A stretch of DNA of 47,509 nt from positions 1 to 47,509 of the forward strand of contig CASEIX010000060.1 in the NCBI GenBank assembly GCA_949288095.1, given 5' to 3'. The notes under the pieces are model-generated. The model made no database searches and was not told the DNA's origin. It was given only the letters and a program-made list of their open reading frames with translations. Positions 14,679-23,639 of the stretch are shown piece after piece. The translations under genes were made by a program, and so were the position numbers. This DNA comes from an uncultured Eubacteriales bacterium (lineage in GTDB: Bacteria; Bacillota; Clostridia; TANB77; CAG-508). The first letter of the stretch is position 1, and each line of letters opens with the position of its first letter.

Positions 14679-16436
14679 TTATTCTTTTATTAAAACAGCT
14701 TTAATTCTTCTAATTCCTGAGGAACTTGATTCCTCTTTTTTGATTTTAAATCTTCCCATATCTCCTGTATGTGTTACATGAGGTCCTCCACAAATCTCTT
14801 TACTAAAATCACCAATAGTATATACTTTTACTTTGTCTCCATATTTATCTGTAAATAAGCCAATAGCTCCTGATTTTTTAGCATCTTCATAACTCATTTC
14901 TTCACAAGTAACTGGTAAGTCTCTTTTTATTTGCTCATTTACTAAATCTTCTACTTTTTGAATTTCTTCTTTTGTCATTTTTTGTGGATGTGTAAAGTCA
15001 AAACGTAGTCTTTCTTCTGTGATATTAGAACCACTTTGTTTTACATGTTCTCCTAAAACTGTTCTTAAAGCTTGATGCAATAAATGAGTTGCTGTATGAT
15101 ATGCAATTGTTTTTTCATTTTGGTCTGCTAGTCCACCTTTAAATTTTTGTGTACTTCCTTGTCTTGATTTTTCTTGATGTTCCTTAAATAATTTTTCAAA
15201 TCCTTTTAAATCCCCTGTCATACCATTTTCATCTGCTAATTCCTTTGTTACCTCTGGTGGGAATCCATAGGTGTCATATAATCTAAATACAACTTTTGCA
15301 TCAATTTCTGTTTTTCCGTTTTCTTTTGCTTTTTGCATTTCTTTTTGGAATTCTCTTTCTCCATGTGTTAATGTTTTTACAAATTTATCTTTTTCTTCAT
15401 TAATTACATTTTTGATGGTTTCTCTATTTTGTTCTAATTCTGGATACATTTCTTTAAGATTATCTACATTGATATCTATTAAATTTGATAATTCTGATAA
15501 ATCAATTTGTAATTTGTTCATATGTCTTATCATTCTACGAATTAATCTTCTTAGTACATATCCTCTATCAATATTACTTGGTCTTCCACCGTCTGCAATA
15601 ATCATCATACTAGAACGTAAATGTTCTGCAATAATTCTTCTACTTTCAATACTATCTACTTTTTGTAGTTCTTGTATTTTTTCCATAACTGGTAAGAATA
15701 ATTCTGTATCAAATGGTGTTTCTTTTCCTTGTAATAACATTGTCATTCTTTCTAATCCTAAACCAGTATCTACATTTCTTTGTTTTAATTTAGAATATCC
15801 ATTTTTATCTTTATAATATTCCATAAACACATTATTCCAAATTTCAACATATTTACCACAATCACAAGAAGGTTGACAATCTGGTCCACATGCCGGTTTT
15901 CCTGTGTCATAGAACATCTCTGTATCTGGTCCACATGGTCCTTCCTCTCCTGCTATCCACCAGTTATCATCTTTTCCGTAAAAATAAATATGACCATCTA
16001 ATATTCCAGCATCTTTCCATACTTTAGCTGAAACTTCATCTCTTGGACAATCTTCATCTCCTGCAAAACAAGTTACTGATAATTTTTCTACTGGTATTTG
16101 TAGTTCTTTTGTTAAAAATTCAAAACTCATTTTGATAGATTCTTCTTTGAAATAATCTCCCAAAGACCAATTTCCAAGCATTTCAAAATAAGTTAAATGT
16201 CTATTATCCCCTACTTCATCAATATCATTGGTTCTGACACATTTTTGATAATCTGTTAATCTTGTTCCCTCTGGATGTTTTTCTCCTAATAAATATGGCA
16301 CCAATGGTTGCATACCAGCAGTTGTGAATAATACAGATGGATCATTTTCTGGAATTAATGAAGCTGATGGTATTACAGCATGTCCATGTTTTTTGAAAAA
16401 TTCTAAATATTTATTTCTAATCTCAATTGCTTTCAT
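14679..16436 (-). CDS. alaS: Alanyl-tRNA synthetase, short form without the C-Ala domain
   Basis: AlaRS charges tRNA-Ala and hydrolyses mischarged Ser- and Gly-tRNA. The 585-residue protein has the class II core (SASLIPENDPSVLFTTAGMQ, RNVDTGLGLERM), the tRNA-recognition helices and the editing domain with HTATH (447-451) and CGGPH (549-553), the zinc/editing residues. It then stops at RRIKAVLIKE. Usual bacterial enzymes have about 875 residues with an oligomerising C-Ala domain that is missing here. The core has a cysteine cluster PACGPDCQPSCDCGKY that may bind metal. The end is a clean stop, so this is a short AlaRS type rather than a break. Start ATG 16436. Confidence 0.93.
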   Translation of the reverse strand: MKAIEIRNKYLEFFKKHGHAVIPSASLIPENDPSVLFTTAGMQPLVPYLLGEKHPEGTRLTDYQKCVRTNDIDEVGDNRHLTYFEMLGNWSLGDYFKEESIKMSFEFLTKELQIPVEKLSVTCFAGDEDCPRDEVSAKVWKDAGILDGHIYFYGKDDNWWIAGEEGPCGPDTEMFYDTGKPACGPDCQPSCDCGKYVEIWNNVFMEYYKDKNGYSKLKQRNVDTGLGLERMTMLLQGKETPFDTELFLPVMEKIQELQKVDSIESRRIIAEHLRSSMMIIADGGRPSNIDRGYVLRRLIRRMIRHMNKLQIDLSELSNLIDINVDNLKEMYPELEQNRETIKNVINEEKDKFVKTLTHGEREFQKEMQKAKENGKTEIDAKVVFRLYDTYGFPPEVTKELADENGMTGDLKGFEKLFKEHQEKSRQGSTQKFKGGLADQNEKTIAYHTATHLLHQALRTVLGEHVKQSGSNITEERLRFDFTHPQKMTKEEIQKVEDLVNEQIKRDLPVTCEEMSYEDAKKSGAIGLFTDKYGDKVKVYTIGDFSKEICGGPHVTHTGDMGRFKIKKEESSSSGIRRIKAVLIKE

Positions 16437-16525
16437 TTAAATTTCTTCCCTTCTTTTTCTCTTCTTTTCGTTATTCCATTATACTTTAAAAAGTCTAAAA
16501 AATCAATAGTAGCCATAGAATTCCT

Positions 16526-16762
16526 TTATATATCTACTAAAATCAAATCTTCTCCAATACATTTTACATTTTTCCAAGGAATCGAAATTTCATTGTTAGT
16601 TTTAAATATATTCATCAATTTATTTCCTGAACCTGGAACAATAATATGGGTAATATTTCCTGTCTCTAAATCAGCACATACATCTTGCACATACCCTAAT
16701 CTTCTCCCATCATTAATGTTAATCACTTCTTTATGTTTAAAATCTAATCCTTTTTCTTGCAT
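16526..16762 (-). CDS. ylmC: YlmC/YmxH family PRC-barrel sporulation-associated protein
   Basis: The 78-residue protein is a single PRC-barrel-like domain: KEVININDGRRLGYVQDV, ETGNITHIIVPG and ISIPWKNVKCIGEDLILVD are the family's landmarks. The function is unknown; family members often follow sigG in sporulating Firmicutes. I chose ATG 16762, preceded by GAGGAGGT; an extension of 8 codons upstream lacks a ribosome site. Here it lies beyond sigG (downstream on the minus strand), separated by a gap of 236 bases that carries a dispersed repeat. Confidence 0.88.
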   Translation of the reverse strand: MQEKGLDFKHKEVININDGRRLGYVQDVCADLETGNITHIIVPGSGNKLMNIFKTNNEISIPWKNVKCIGEDLILVDI

Positions 16763-16932
16763 TATGTACCTCCTCTTATTAGTCAAAAATTCATTATTTA
16801 TAGTATATTCACAAATTTATAAAAATTGACAATGTATTTATTTTCTTATTTTATCTTTTTGCATAGAAGCTCTTTAAATATTAATTCTAAAGTTCACTCT
16901 TAGAAAAACAAAAAGAAACAAACCATTTATTT

Positions 16933-17001
16933 AGGTCTGTCCCTTTCGTTTCATTTTGGAACGATTTGGCACGTCCCTATCGTTCACGTCCCTATCGTTC
17001 A
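16933..17001. repeat. REP-like repeat at the end of sigG, family A
   Basis: It contains GTCTGTCCCTTTCGTTTC, TTTTGGAACGATTTGGCACG, TCCCTATCGTTC and then a tandem second ACGTCCCTATCGTTC. It matches 2568-2656 and 23588-23639. The sigG stop TGA is built from its last bases. Confidence 0.8.
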
Positions 17002-17772
17002 CTTATATAATCTTTTTATATGTTGTATAGCTGTTTTTTCTAGTCTTGATACTTGTGCTTGTGATATACCAATTTCTTCTGCTACTTCCATTTGGGTTCT
17101 GCCATCAAAAAATCGTTTATTAATTATCATTCTCTCTTTCTCATTTAATTTTTCCATTGCTCCTTTTATGGTAATCTTTTCCGCCCATAACTCATCTGTA
17201 TTTTTACTGTCTTTTACTTGATCCATGATATAGATACTTTCTGATCCATCATTATATACTGGCTCTTGTAACGATACTGGATCTTGTATCGCATCTAAAC
17301 TAAAAGCTATGTCTTCTTTCGTCACTTCTAATTCTTTAGCAATTTCTTCTACACTTGGCTCTTTTCCGTGTTCCTTTGTATATCGTTCTTTAAATTGTAT
17401 CACTTTATATGCTAAATCTCTTACTGACCTACTAACTCTTATACTATTATTATCACGTAAATATCGTTTTACTTCTCCAATAATCATAGGAACTGCATAG
17501 GTACTGAATTGTACATTTTGACTTAAATCAAAATTATCTATTGCTTTGATTAATCCGACACATCCTACTTGAAATAGGTCGTCTGCATTTTCTCCTCTTC
17601 CGTAAAATCTTTGTATGACGCTTAGTACTAGTCTTAAATTTCCATTGATAAATGTATTTCTTGCTTCTTCATCTCCTGCTTTTATTTTTATAAAAAGTGC
17701 TTCTTTTTCTTCTTTACTTAATAATGGTAAATTTGATGTATTCACTCCACAGATTTCAACTTTATTTAGCAA
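16999..17772 (-). CDS. sigG: Late forespore sigma factor SigG
   Basis: Sigma-G directs forespore genes after engulfment, including germination receptors such as the ger operon in this window. The 257-residue protein begins MLNKVEICGVNTSNLPLLS, the sigma-G N-terminus. It has region 2 (NLRLVLSVIQRFYGRGENADDLFQVGCVGLIKAIDNFD, QFSTYAVPMIIGEVKRYLRD), region 3, and region 4 with the helix-turn-helix RTQMEVAEEIGISQAQVSRLEK. Length is typical. It follows sigE by 64 bases with its own AAAAGGAGG. A forespore-type promoter lies in the gap. The stop codon lies in a repeat. Confidence 0.97.
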   Translation of the reverse strand: MLNKVEICGVNTSNLPLLSKEEKEALFIKIKAGDEEARNTFINGNLRLVLSVIQRFYGRGENADDLFQVGCVGLIKAIDNFDLSQNVQFSTYAVPMIIGEVKRYLRDNNSIRVSRSVRDLAYKVIQFKERYTKEHGKEPSVEEIAKELEVTKEDIAFSLDAIQDPVSLQEPVYNDGSESIYIMDQVKDSKNTDELWAEKITIKGAMEKLNEKERMIINKRFFDGRTQMEVAEEIGISQAQVSRLEKTAIQHIKRLYK

Positions 17773-17805
17773 AAAGAAAACCTCCTTTTAAGAAATACTT
17801 ATTCT

Positions 17806-17835
17806 TAGTATTTCCTAAAAAGAGATTTCTATTCG
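17806..17835 (-). promoter_or_regulatory. Candidate sigma-F/sigma-G promoter of sigG
   Basis: On the minus strand CGAATA (17830-17835), 17 bases, AATACTA (17806-17812), close to GMATR and CATNMTA. Bacillus sigG has a forespore promoter in the same place. AAATACT and AGTATTT around 17793-17813 can also form a hairpin. Confidence 0.45.
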
Positions 17836-17836
17836 T

Positions 17837-18574
17837 TTATCCAATTTTACTCACAATATCTTTTTTCATTTTATTGATAATTTTCTTTTCTAATCTTGAT
17901 ATATAACTTTGTGAAATGCCAAGTTCATCTGCGACTTCTTTTTGTGTTTTCTCTTTTCCAGTTTTAAATCCAAATCGCATTTCCATGATATTTTTTTCTC
18001 TATCATTTAATTTTAAGACAGCTGCTCGAAGTAATGTCTTATCTACTTCATCTTCTAAATTTCTAGATGTGACATCTGGCTCTGTTCCTAAAATATCAGA
18101 AAGTAATAACTCATTTCCATCTCCATCTTTGTTTAATGGTTCATCAATAGAGATTTCTCCTTTTATTTTATTACTTTTCCTTAAATGCATTAAAATTTCA
18201 TTTTCTATACATCTAGAAGCATATGTTGCCAATTTTATTTTCTTTTCATTATTAAATGTATTGACACCTTTCATCAGTCCAATCGTTCCTATCGATATTA
18301 AGTCTTCAATACCAATTCCTGTATTTTCAAATTTTTTGGCAATATATACAACCAATCTCAAATTTCTTTCCACTAATATCTGTCTTGCTTCTAAATTATT
18401 TTCTTCTGATAATTTTTTTATATAAAATTCCTCTTCTTCCGGTGGTAATGGTGGTGGGAGTGTTTGGCTACCTGCTATGTAAAATATCGGCAAATATTCT
18501 ATTTCGTCATTGTCATTCAAATATTTTGCACATATGGTATGAATACTATTTTTTACAAAATCCATTATTTTCAT
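17837..18574 (-). CDS. sigE: Mother-cell sigma factor SigE precursor
   Basis: Sigma-E is made as an inactive precursor, tethered and cleaved by SpoIIGA, then drives early mother-cell genes. The 245-residue protein has the pro-region ahead of [17 protein letters not shown], the typical processing neighbourhood. Region 2 ([56 protein letters not shown]) and region 4 ([23 protein letters not shown]) follow. I chose ATG 18574, 9 bases after AAAGGAG; the longer frame translates repeat sequence. It starts 16 bases after the spoIIGA stop, the standard operon. Confidence 0.97.
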   Translation of the reverse strand: MKIMDFVKNSIHTICAKYLNDNDEIEYLPIFYIAGSQTLPPPLPPEEEEFYIKKLSEENNLEARQILVERNLRLVVYIAKKFENTGIGIEDLISIGTIGLMKGVNTFNNEKKIKLATYASRCIENEILMHLRKSNKIKGEISIDEPLNKDGDGNELLLSDILGTEPDVTSRNLEDEVDKTLLRAAVLKLNDREKNIMEMRFGFKTGKEKTQKEVADELGISQSYISRLEKKIINKMKKDIVSKIG

Positions 18575-18590
18575 TTCTATCAACTCCTTT

Positions 18591-19517
18591 TCAAAATGTC
18601 CAAAAAGAAACGTCCCCAATTGTCCCCATCAATTCTATTCCTAACAAAGCCCTATATTCTCCCCTTTTTGTTAATGACTTATTATAAATTCCAATGATGA
18701 CATTTTGTTTTATTTGGCTTTCTTCTTCATTTTCTATTACAATTTCTTCTGCTTTGATTCCTAGTAACATTCCATTTTGTTTTCCTAGTGATGAAAATGG
18801 AATTACTTTTAATTTGGGCATATATTCTTCCTTAATATTTTCAGGTATCTCACTAAAATCACCTCCTAAAATGTTTTCTAGATGATTTAATATTTCTTTT
18901 GGTATACATTCATATAGCAGTGTATGTTCTACAACAATGACAGGTGTATTGGTAATTGGTTCTTTTAAAAAGTTTCCTGTATCGATCATTGCTTTTGTTT
19001 CTATTTCTTTTTGGTTTAGTTTTATTATTATATGACAATACATGTCTTTGGCTGATATTTTATTTTTTACTACTTTAAATCCAATGATTATAATGACAAA
19101 TGCTATTATTGCTGATATAAAAATAACCCTTAACGAATTAGAATTTAATACTAGTCCATTATTTTTCAATATTTCTTGTGGCTTTACAATATAGATTAAT
19201 GCAAAAGCTGCTCCCCCAAAAACAAAAGAGGTTAAATAAAAAATTAATGTGCATTTGAATAATTTTTTAATATTTTTGGGGTTAAATGCTATGTAAATAA
19301 TTATTAAAGAAAGTATACATTTTAGAAATATATTCGAATATATTTTTAAAGCTGAAACATAAGCAATAATCGTATATATTGCTCCTACTGAACTCGCCAC
19401 TAGTATTCGGATATATTTTATTTTAACTTTTAAGATAACACCTGTAGCATATAGTATAATATAATTCATTAATACATTTTCTATTAGCACTACATCTACA
19501 TAAATTGTCATTTTCAC
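18591..19517 (-). CDS. spoIIGA: Sigma-E processing protease SpoIIGA
   Basis: SpoIIGA is a membrane aspartic protease in the sporulation septum that cleaves pro-sigma-E on a forespore signal. The protein has 308 residues, five N-terminal membrane helices (to about 155) and a cytosolic protease half with the active site AMIDTGNFL. The last eleven residues or so ([12 protein letters not shown]) come from a dispersed repeat placed at the gene's 3' end; homologues usually end shortly after ALLGIEL. The start ATG could be 19517 or the Met two codons on. It lies between ftsZ and sigE. Confidence 0.94.
   Translation of the reverse strand: MKMTIYVDVVLIENVLMNYIILYATGVILKVKIKYIRILVASSVGAIYTIIAYVSALKIYSNIFLKCILSLIIIYIAFNPKNIKKLFKCTLIFYLTSFVFGGAAFALIYIVKPQEILKNNGLVLNSNSLRVIFISAIIAFVIIIIGFKVVKNKISAKDMYCHIIIKLNQKEIETKAMIDTGNFLKEPITNTPVIVVEHTLLYECIPKEILNHLENILGGDFSEIPENIKEEYMPKLKVIPFSSLGKQNGMLLGIKAEEIVIENEEESQIKQNVIIGIYNKSLTKRGEYRALLGIELMGTIGDVSFWTF
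18595..18628. repeat. REP-like repeat at the end of spoIIGA, family B
   Basis: ATGTCCAAAAAGAAACGTCC and then CCAATTGTCCCC. On the minus strand it reads GGGACGTTTCTTTTTGGAC; the same unit lies at 23538-23569 in the opposite orientation and, diverged, at 11574-11610. It codes for the last residues of SpoIIGA. Confidence 0.75.
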
Positions 19518-19626
19518 ATCTCCTAATTGGTCGTTATCTTTTTTTATTAAATATTTTATTCTTTACACCTGCTTATCTATTCTACTACCTATCTTTTAAA
19601 AAAACTGTCCTTTCTTATTGTAAAAA

Positions 19627-19662
19627 AAAAGAAATAATCGATAAATTTCGATTACTTCTTTT
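19627..19662 (-). terminator. Terminator of ftsZ
   Basis: AAAAGAAATAATCG and CGATTACTTCTTTT pair with one mismatch; on the minus strand a run of nine T follows. It separates ftsZ from spoIIGA, so the sporulation genes need their own promoter, which I could not identify. Confidence 0.8.
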
Positions 19663-19699
19663 AATTTATAGAGTTTTTCTGTATGATTTGATGTTTTCC

Positions 19700-20821
19700 T
19701 TACATATTTTTATTTTTATTCTTTCTTAAGAAAGATGGTATGTCTAAATCATTTTGTGAATTATTTACCTCTGAACTTGCTGGAATAGAATTAATTTTCT
19801 TTTCCCAAGTTTTTGATACTAAATTGTCTACTCCTATACTTGATATTGGTTCGTTTTTTTCAAATCCTGTTGCAATAACTGTGATTTGGATTTCATCTTC
19901 CATTGAAGGATCTGTTACTGTACCAAAGATAATGTTTGCTTCAGGATCAACACTGCGTTGAACTAATTCTGCTGCTGTATTTACTTCATGTAATCCTAAA
20001 TCTTCTCCTCCAGTAATGTTGATGATAACACCTTTTGCACCTTCTATTGATGTTTCTAGTAATGGACTTTGAATAGCTTCTTTTGCAGCATCTTCTGCTC
20101 TATTTTCTCCTGATGCTCTACCAACACCCATATGTGCCATACCTTGATTTAACATGATTGTTTTTACATCAGCAAAGTCTAAGTTAACAAGTCCTGGAAT
20201 AGCAATTAAGTCTGATATACCTTGTACACCTTGTCTTAATACATCATCTGCCATTTTGAAAGCTTCTATAATTGATGTTTTTCTATCAATGATTTGTAAT
20301 AATTTATCATTTGGTATAACTACTAATGTATCTACTTTTCCTTTTAAACTTTCAATTCCTCTTTCTGCTTGTGAAAGTCTTTTCTTTCCTTCAAACGTAA
20401 ATGGTTTTGTAACAACTCCTATTGTTAAGATTCCCATTTCTTTTGCAGCTTGTGCAACAACCGGCGCAGCTCCTGTACCTGTTCCACCACCCATTCCGGC
20501 TGTAACAAATACCATATCTGCTCCTCTTAAGACTTCTGCTAATTCTCCTTTGCTTTCTTCTGCTGATTGTGCTCCGATATCTGGGTTTGCTCCTGCACCT
20601 AAACCTCTTGTGATTTTTTCTCCTATTTGAATTTTTGTATTTGCTTTTGAAGTTTGAAGAGCTTGTCTATCTGTATTAACAGCAATAAAGTCTACACCTT
20701 TAATTCCTGCGTCAATCATTCTATTAACAGCATTGTTTCCTGCTCCTCCAACACCTATAACCTTTATTGTTGCTGTTCCATCCATCATTGTAATATTATT
20801 ATCATCATTGTAATCCATCAT
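19700..20821 (-). CDS. ftsZ: Cell division protein FtsZ
   Basis: FtsZ is the tubulin-like GTPase that forms the cytokinetic ring. The 373-residue protein has the nucleotide-binding [16 protein letters not shown], the tubulin signature GGGTGTG (111-117), the T7 loop NLDFADV that completes the neighbour's active site, and the C-terminal tail peptide LDIPSFLRK that binds FtsA and other partners. Length is typical. Translation starts at 20821 or the next Met codon, with GGGAGG upstream. It is 45 bases after ftsA, the standard pair, and ends at a strong terminator. Confidence 0.98.
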   Translation of the reverse strand: MMDYNDDNNITMMDGTATIKVIGVGGAGNNAVNRMIDAGIKGVDFIAVNTDRQALQTSKANTKIQIGEKITRGLGAGANPDIGAQSAEESKGELAEVLRGADMVFVTAGMGGGTGTGAAPVVAQAAKEMGILTIGVVTKPFTFEGKKRLSQAERGIESLKGKVDTLVVIPNDKLLQIIDRKTSIIEAFKMADDVLRQGVQGISDLIAIPGLVNLDFADVKTIMLNQGMAHMGVGRASGENRAEDAAKEAIQSPLLETSIEGAKGVIINITGGEDLGLHEVNTAAELVQRSVDPEANIIFGTVTDPSMEDEIQITVIATGFEKNEPISSIGVDNLVSKTWEKKINSIPASSEVNNSQNDLDIPSFLRKNKNKNM

Positions 20822-20866
20822 TTAGTTTTTCCTCCCTTATCTTTTATATATTTTAAAATTAATATC

Positions 20867-22096
20867 TTATGTATAAAAAAACTCTTTTATTTTTTCTAAG
20901 ATTGTTTTAAATACATTTTCATTATTTTGTGTATCTATACTGCTTGAAACAGTTTTTGCAAATGGTCTTGCTGCTATATATCTAACTAATGCATAGCTTG
21001 TTCTATATGTTGGTTTTACAGTACTAATTGCTCTTCCAGTTGAAATTTTTACTGGAATATTTAAATTTATCTTTCCTGCCACATCACTTTTATTGATATT
21101 GACAATACCTTGTCCTGTTAAAACAACATTATTAATTTTATGTTTTAATCCATTATTGGTTATGTCTTTATTGATAATTGAAAACATTTCTTCTATTCTT
21201 GCTTCAATAATTTCTATTAATTCAGAACTTTTTATAATTCTATTTTTATTTTCATCTTTTGATGTATTTAATATAATATCATTATCATTATCAATAAAAG
21301 ATTTTAAGGCTAATCCATATTGTCTTTTTAACTTATCTGCTTCTTCCTCCGAAATATTTAATACAACTGCAATATCATTTGTGATATTGTCTCCACCTAA
21401 TGGAATAGAATTGGTATAAATAAAACTACTGCCTTCAAAAACACCAATGTCTATATTTCCTGCACCAATATCCAATAACATAATATTATCATGTAATTCA
21501 TTACTATCTAATATTAAGTTTCTTTCTGCCAATGTTGTTGGTACAATTCCATCTATTTCCAAATTTGCTTTTTTAAATATATTATGCAATTGTCTTACAT
21601 AATCTTTTTCTGCTAATATAATTTGCGCACTAATTGTAAAACTTGAACTTAAGTTTCCTACTGGATCTGCTACAACGGTTCCATTATCTAATGTAATCTT
21701 ATCTGGAACAATGTCAATTAATGTTTTGCCATCAGGTATTTCAATATCTTTTACTTGCATAATGGCGTTTTGTACATCTCTAACAGATATTCCAGAATAT
21801 TTGTCCTTTGCTTCTTTTGTTATGGAATTTTGGACAATTGTTACATATTTTCCTGGAATCGTTACATATGCTGAATTAATTTTCAAATTTGTTTCTTCTT
21901 CAGCATCTTTTATTGTTTTGGCTATACTTAAGCTTATTTCGTCTTCATTAATGATTTTACATTTTTTTAGTCCACTACATTTATATGAGGTATTGCTTAT
22001 AATTTCAATTTGACCAAAATTGTTAACTTCCCCTACAACGGTGCAAACCTTACTTGTGCCTATGTCAATACCTACTATGATATCACCTATCGCCAA
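20867..22096 (-). CDS. ftsA: Cell division protein FtsA
   Basis: FtsA is the actin-like ATPase that tethers FtsZ to the membrane. The 409-residue protein begins with phosphate-1 motif IVGIDIGTSKVCTVVGE, then the 1C (SHS2) domain, LLDIGAGNIDIGVFEGS (phosphate 2) and VVLTGQGIVNI. The C-terminal end ILEKIKEFFY is the amphipathic membrane helix. I chose the TTG at 22096, 7 bases after GGAGG and 34 bases after the predicted transcription start; an in-frame ATG 39 codons upstream would lie before the promoter. It is co-transcribed with ftsZ. Confidence 0.95.
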   Translation of the reverse strand: MAIGDIIVGIDIGTSKVCTVVGEVNNFGQIEIISNTSYKCSGLKKCKIINEDEISLSIAKTIKDAEEETNLKINSAYVTIPGKYVTIVQNSITKEAKDKYSGISVRDVQNAIMQVKDIEIPDGKTLIDIVPDKITLDNGTVVADPVGNLSSSFTISAQIILAEKDYVRQLHNIFKKANLEIDGIVPTTLAERNLILDSNELHDNIMLLDIGAGNIDIGVFEGSSFIYTNSIPLGGDNITNDIAVVLNISEEEADKLKRQYGLALKSFIDNDNDIILNTSKDENKNRIIKSSELIEIIEARIEEMFSIINKDITNNGLKHKINNVVLTGQGIVNINKSDVAGKINLNIPVKISTGRAISTVKPTYRTSYALVRYIAARPFAKTVSSSIDTQNNENVFKTILEKIKEFFYT

Positions 22097-22136
22097 GTTA
22101 ATTCCTCCATTTATTAGTATATTTTTTCTAAGTGTA

Positions 22137-22165
22137 TATATATTACATTTTAAAAAAAATGTCAA
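22137..22165 (-). promoter_or_regulatory. Sigma-A promoter of ftsA-ftsZ
   Basis: On the minus strand TTGACA (22160-22165), 17 bases, TATATA (22137-22142). It supports the TTG start of ftsA. Confidence 0.75.
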
Positions 22166-22279
22166 TAGTAATTGTAATATTTTTGTAACATTTTTGCAAT
22201 AATGCTGTAACACTTAAAAAAGTTATTTTTCTTCAATTTTTTCGTTTTTTATGCCATTTTTTGTTATATCTTTTCATTT

Positions 22280-22347
22280 AAATAAGAGTTAATCTTAAAG
22301 CACCTTTTTAATGATCTTTCTTCTTGATTTTAAGATAACTCTTATTT
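22280..22347 (-). terminator. Hairpin after sbp
   Basis: AAATAAGAGTTAATCTTAAA (22280-22299) and TTTTAAGATAACTCTTATTT (22328-22347) pair over about 19 bases around a 28-base loop, followed by AAT-rich sequence. It lies 30 bases after the sbp stop and before the ftsA promoter. Confidence 0.6.
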
Positions 22348-22376
22348 ATTTTTATTATCCATGCTATATTATGTTT

Positions 22377-22793
22377 CTACTTTTCTTCTGTCTTTTCCTC
22401 TTGCTTTTCTTGTTTTTTATCTTTATCTTTTTTAGATGTTTTTTCTTTTATCATATCTGACCATTTTTCTACATAATATCTCCTAATGGTTCCTAAGTTC
22501 ATAAACATTCTCCAAACAAAAACCACTATAGCAGCTAAATAAATATCTACATTTAGTTTTTGACCTAAAATAGTCAATAATATAGCTAAAATTGCATTTC
22601 CAAAAAATCCTGATATAAAAATTTTTAAATCAAAGTTCTTTTTGATAACAGATGCAATTCCTCCAAATACAGAATCTAATGCTGCAATAATTGCAATTGC
22701 TAAATAACTTGAATATGTATAAGAAATCATTGGCGCATTTAATCCTAAAATTGCCCCTAAAATACATCCTATTAATATGGCAATAAATATCAT
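22377..22793 (-). CDS. sbp: Small basic protein Sbp, DUF1290 family
   Basis: The 138-residue membrane protein has four hydrophobic segments (MIFIAILIGCILGAILGL, SSYLAIAIIAALDSVFGGIAS, FISGFFGNAILAILLTILG, IYLAAIVVFVWRMFMNLG) and a charged C-terminal tail of Lys/Glu. In Bacillus, sbp stands just before ftsA-ftsZ and after ylxW/ylxX, as here. Its function is unknown. The start ATG 22793 has GGAGG upstream, 12 bases after the DUF881 stop, so it is in one operon with that gene. Confidence 0.9.
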   Translation of the reverse strand: MIFIAILIGCILGAILGLNAPMISYTYSSYLAIAIIAALDSVFGGIASVIKKNFDLKIFISGFFGNAILAILLTILGQKLNVDIYLAAIVVFVWRMFMNLGTIRRYYVEKWSDMIKEKTSKKDKDKKQEKQEEKTEEK

Positions 22794-22805
22794 TCTATTT
22801 CCTCC

Positions 22806-23498
22806 TTACTCTATATATCTGGTTTCAATTTCTCCATTATATTTATCAATTTCTATATCATCATCTTTTTCAATTGTTACTGTATGTCCTAATGTTTGTA
22901 ATTCATCTACCTTTCCACCAGTTCCTGTTACTGCACTTTCCATATGAGATTGATTTCCTATGACTTTTATAACATAAGGTTCTAATATTCTTTGCCCATT
23001 AACTTTTATAAAAGATCCTGATGTTATATATACAATATCTGTTGTATTCACGATTCTCTGATCATTAATAGATATTGCTTCTGCTCCTGCAAATTTTAAA
23101 GCATTTACCATAATCAATAAATCATCAGCTGTAATTGGTGTAATATTTTCACCACTTTTTAAGGTTATAACAATTCCTTCTCCATGTACATCTGTTAATC
23201 CTAATAAAGTATTGGTTTGTTCCAATTCTTCTTGTACCAATTGACTTGCTTCATTATTTGATTCTTCATCATTTTTATATTCTTCAATTCTTTGGGTTAC
23301 TTCTTGATATTGTCCATCAATTTCTTCATATCTTGTTTTCCAATTTGCTAATTCTGTTTTTAATTCTGACTCTTGCATTTCTTCAATGGCTGTAATATCT
23401 GTTTCATTTACCACTTTAAACTGCATCATCATAACCGTTACTAACGCAAAACAAGCAATTCCAATAGTAATTGTCATAGCAATTTTACCTTTTTTCAT
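22806..23498 (-). CDS. DUF881 family protein (YlxX/YlxW-like)
   Basis: The 230-residue protein has one N-terminal membrane segment (about 6-26), a Glu/Gln-rich coiled coil (about 38-95) and the DUF881 domain with GLTDVHGEGIVITL, AGAEAISINDQRIV and GSFIKVNGQRILEPYVIKVIG. Family members sit beside divIB, sbp and ftsA in sporulating Firmicutes, but the role is unknown; an envelope division or septal function is a guess. The start ATG is preceded by GGAATG. It is one of two tandem paralogues. Confidence 0.9.
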   Translation of the reverse strand: MKKGKIAMTITIGIACFALVTVMMMQFKVVNETDITAIEEMQESELKTELANWKTRYEEIDGQYQEVTQRIEEYKNDEESNNEASQLVQEELEQTNTLLGLTDVHGEGIVITLKSGENITPITADDLLIMVNALKFAGAEAISINDQRIVNTTDIVYITSGSFIKVNGQRILEPYVIKVIGNQSHMESAVTGTGGKVDELQTLGHTVTIEKDDDIEIDKYNGEIETRYIE

Positions 23499-23522
23499 CT
23501 ATATTATCATTCCTTTCTAGTC

Positions 23523-23639
23523 CGTTTTTAGACAAATTGGACAATTGGGGACGTTTCTGTTTGGACATTCTACATATTTTTTTATACGTCTGTCCCTTTT
23601 GTTCCGTTTTGGAACGATTTGGCACGTCCCTAACGTTCT
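23523..23639. repeat. Composite REP-like repeat between the two DUF881 genes
   Basis: Two units are joined: family B (23538-23569, GGACAATTGGGGACGTTTC then TGTTTGGACAT) and family A (23588-23639, GTCTGTCCCTTTTGTTCC, TTTTGGAACGATTTGGCACG, TCCCTAACGTTC). The family A unit supplies the last two residues and the TAG stop of the upstream DUF881 gene. Confidence 0.85.

Noticed and set aside
16437-16525. T-box riboswitch ahead of alaS
   Set aside because: The upstream gap to the next gene is short and lacks a T-box sequence or specifier stem.
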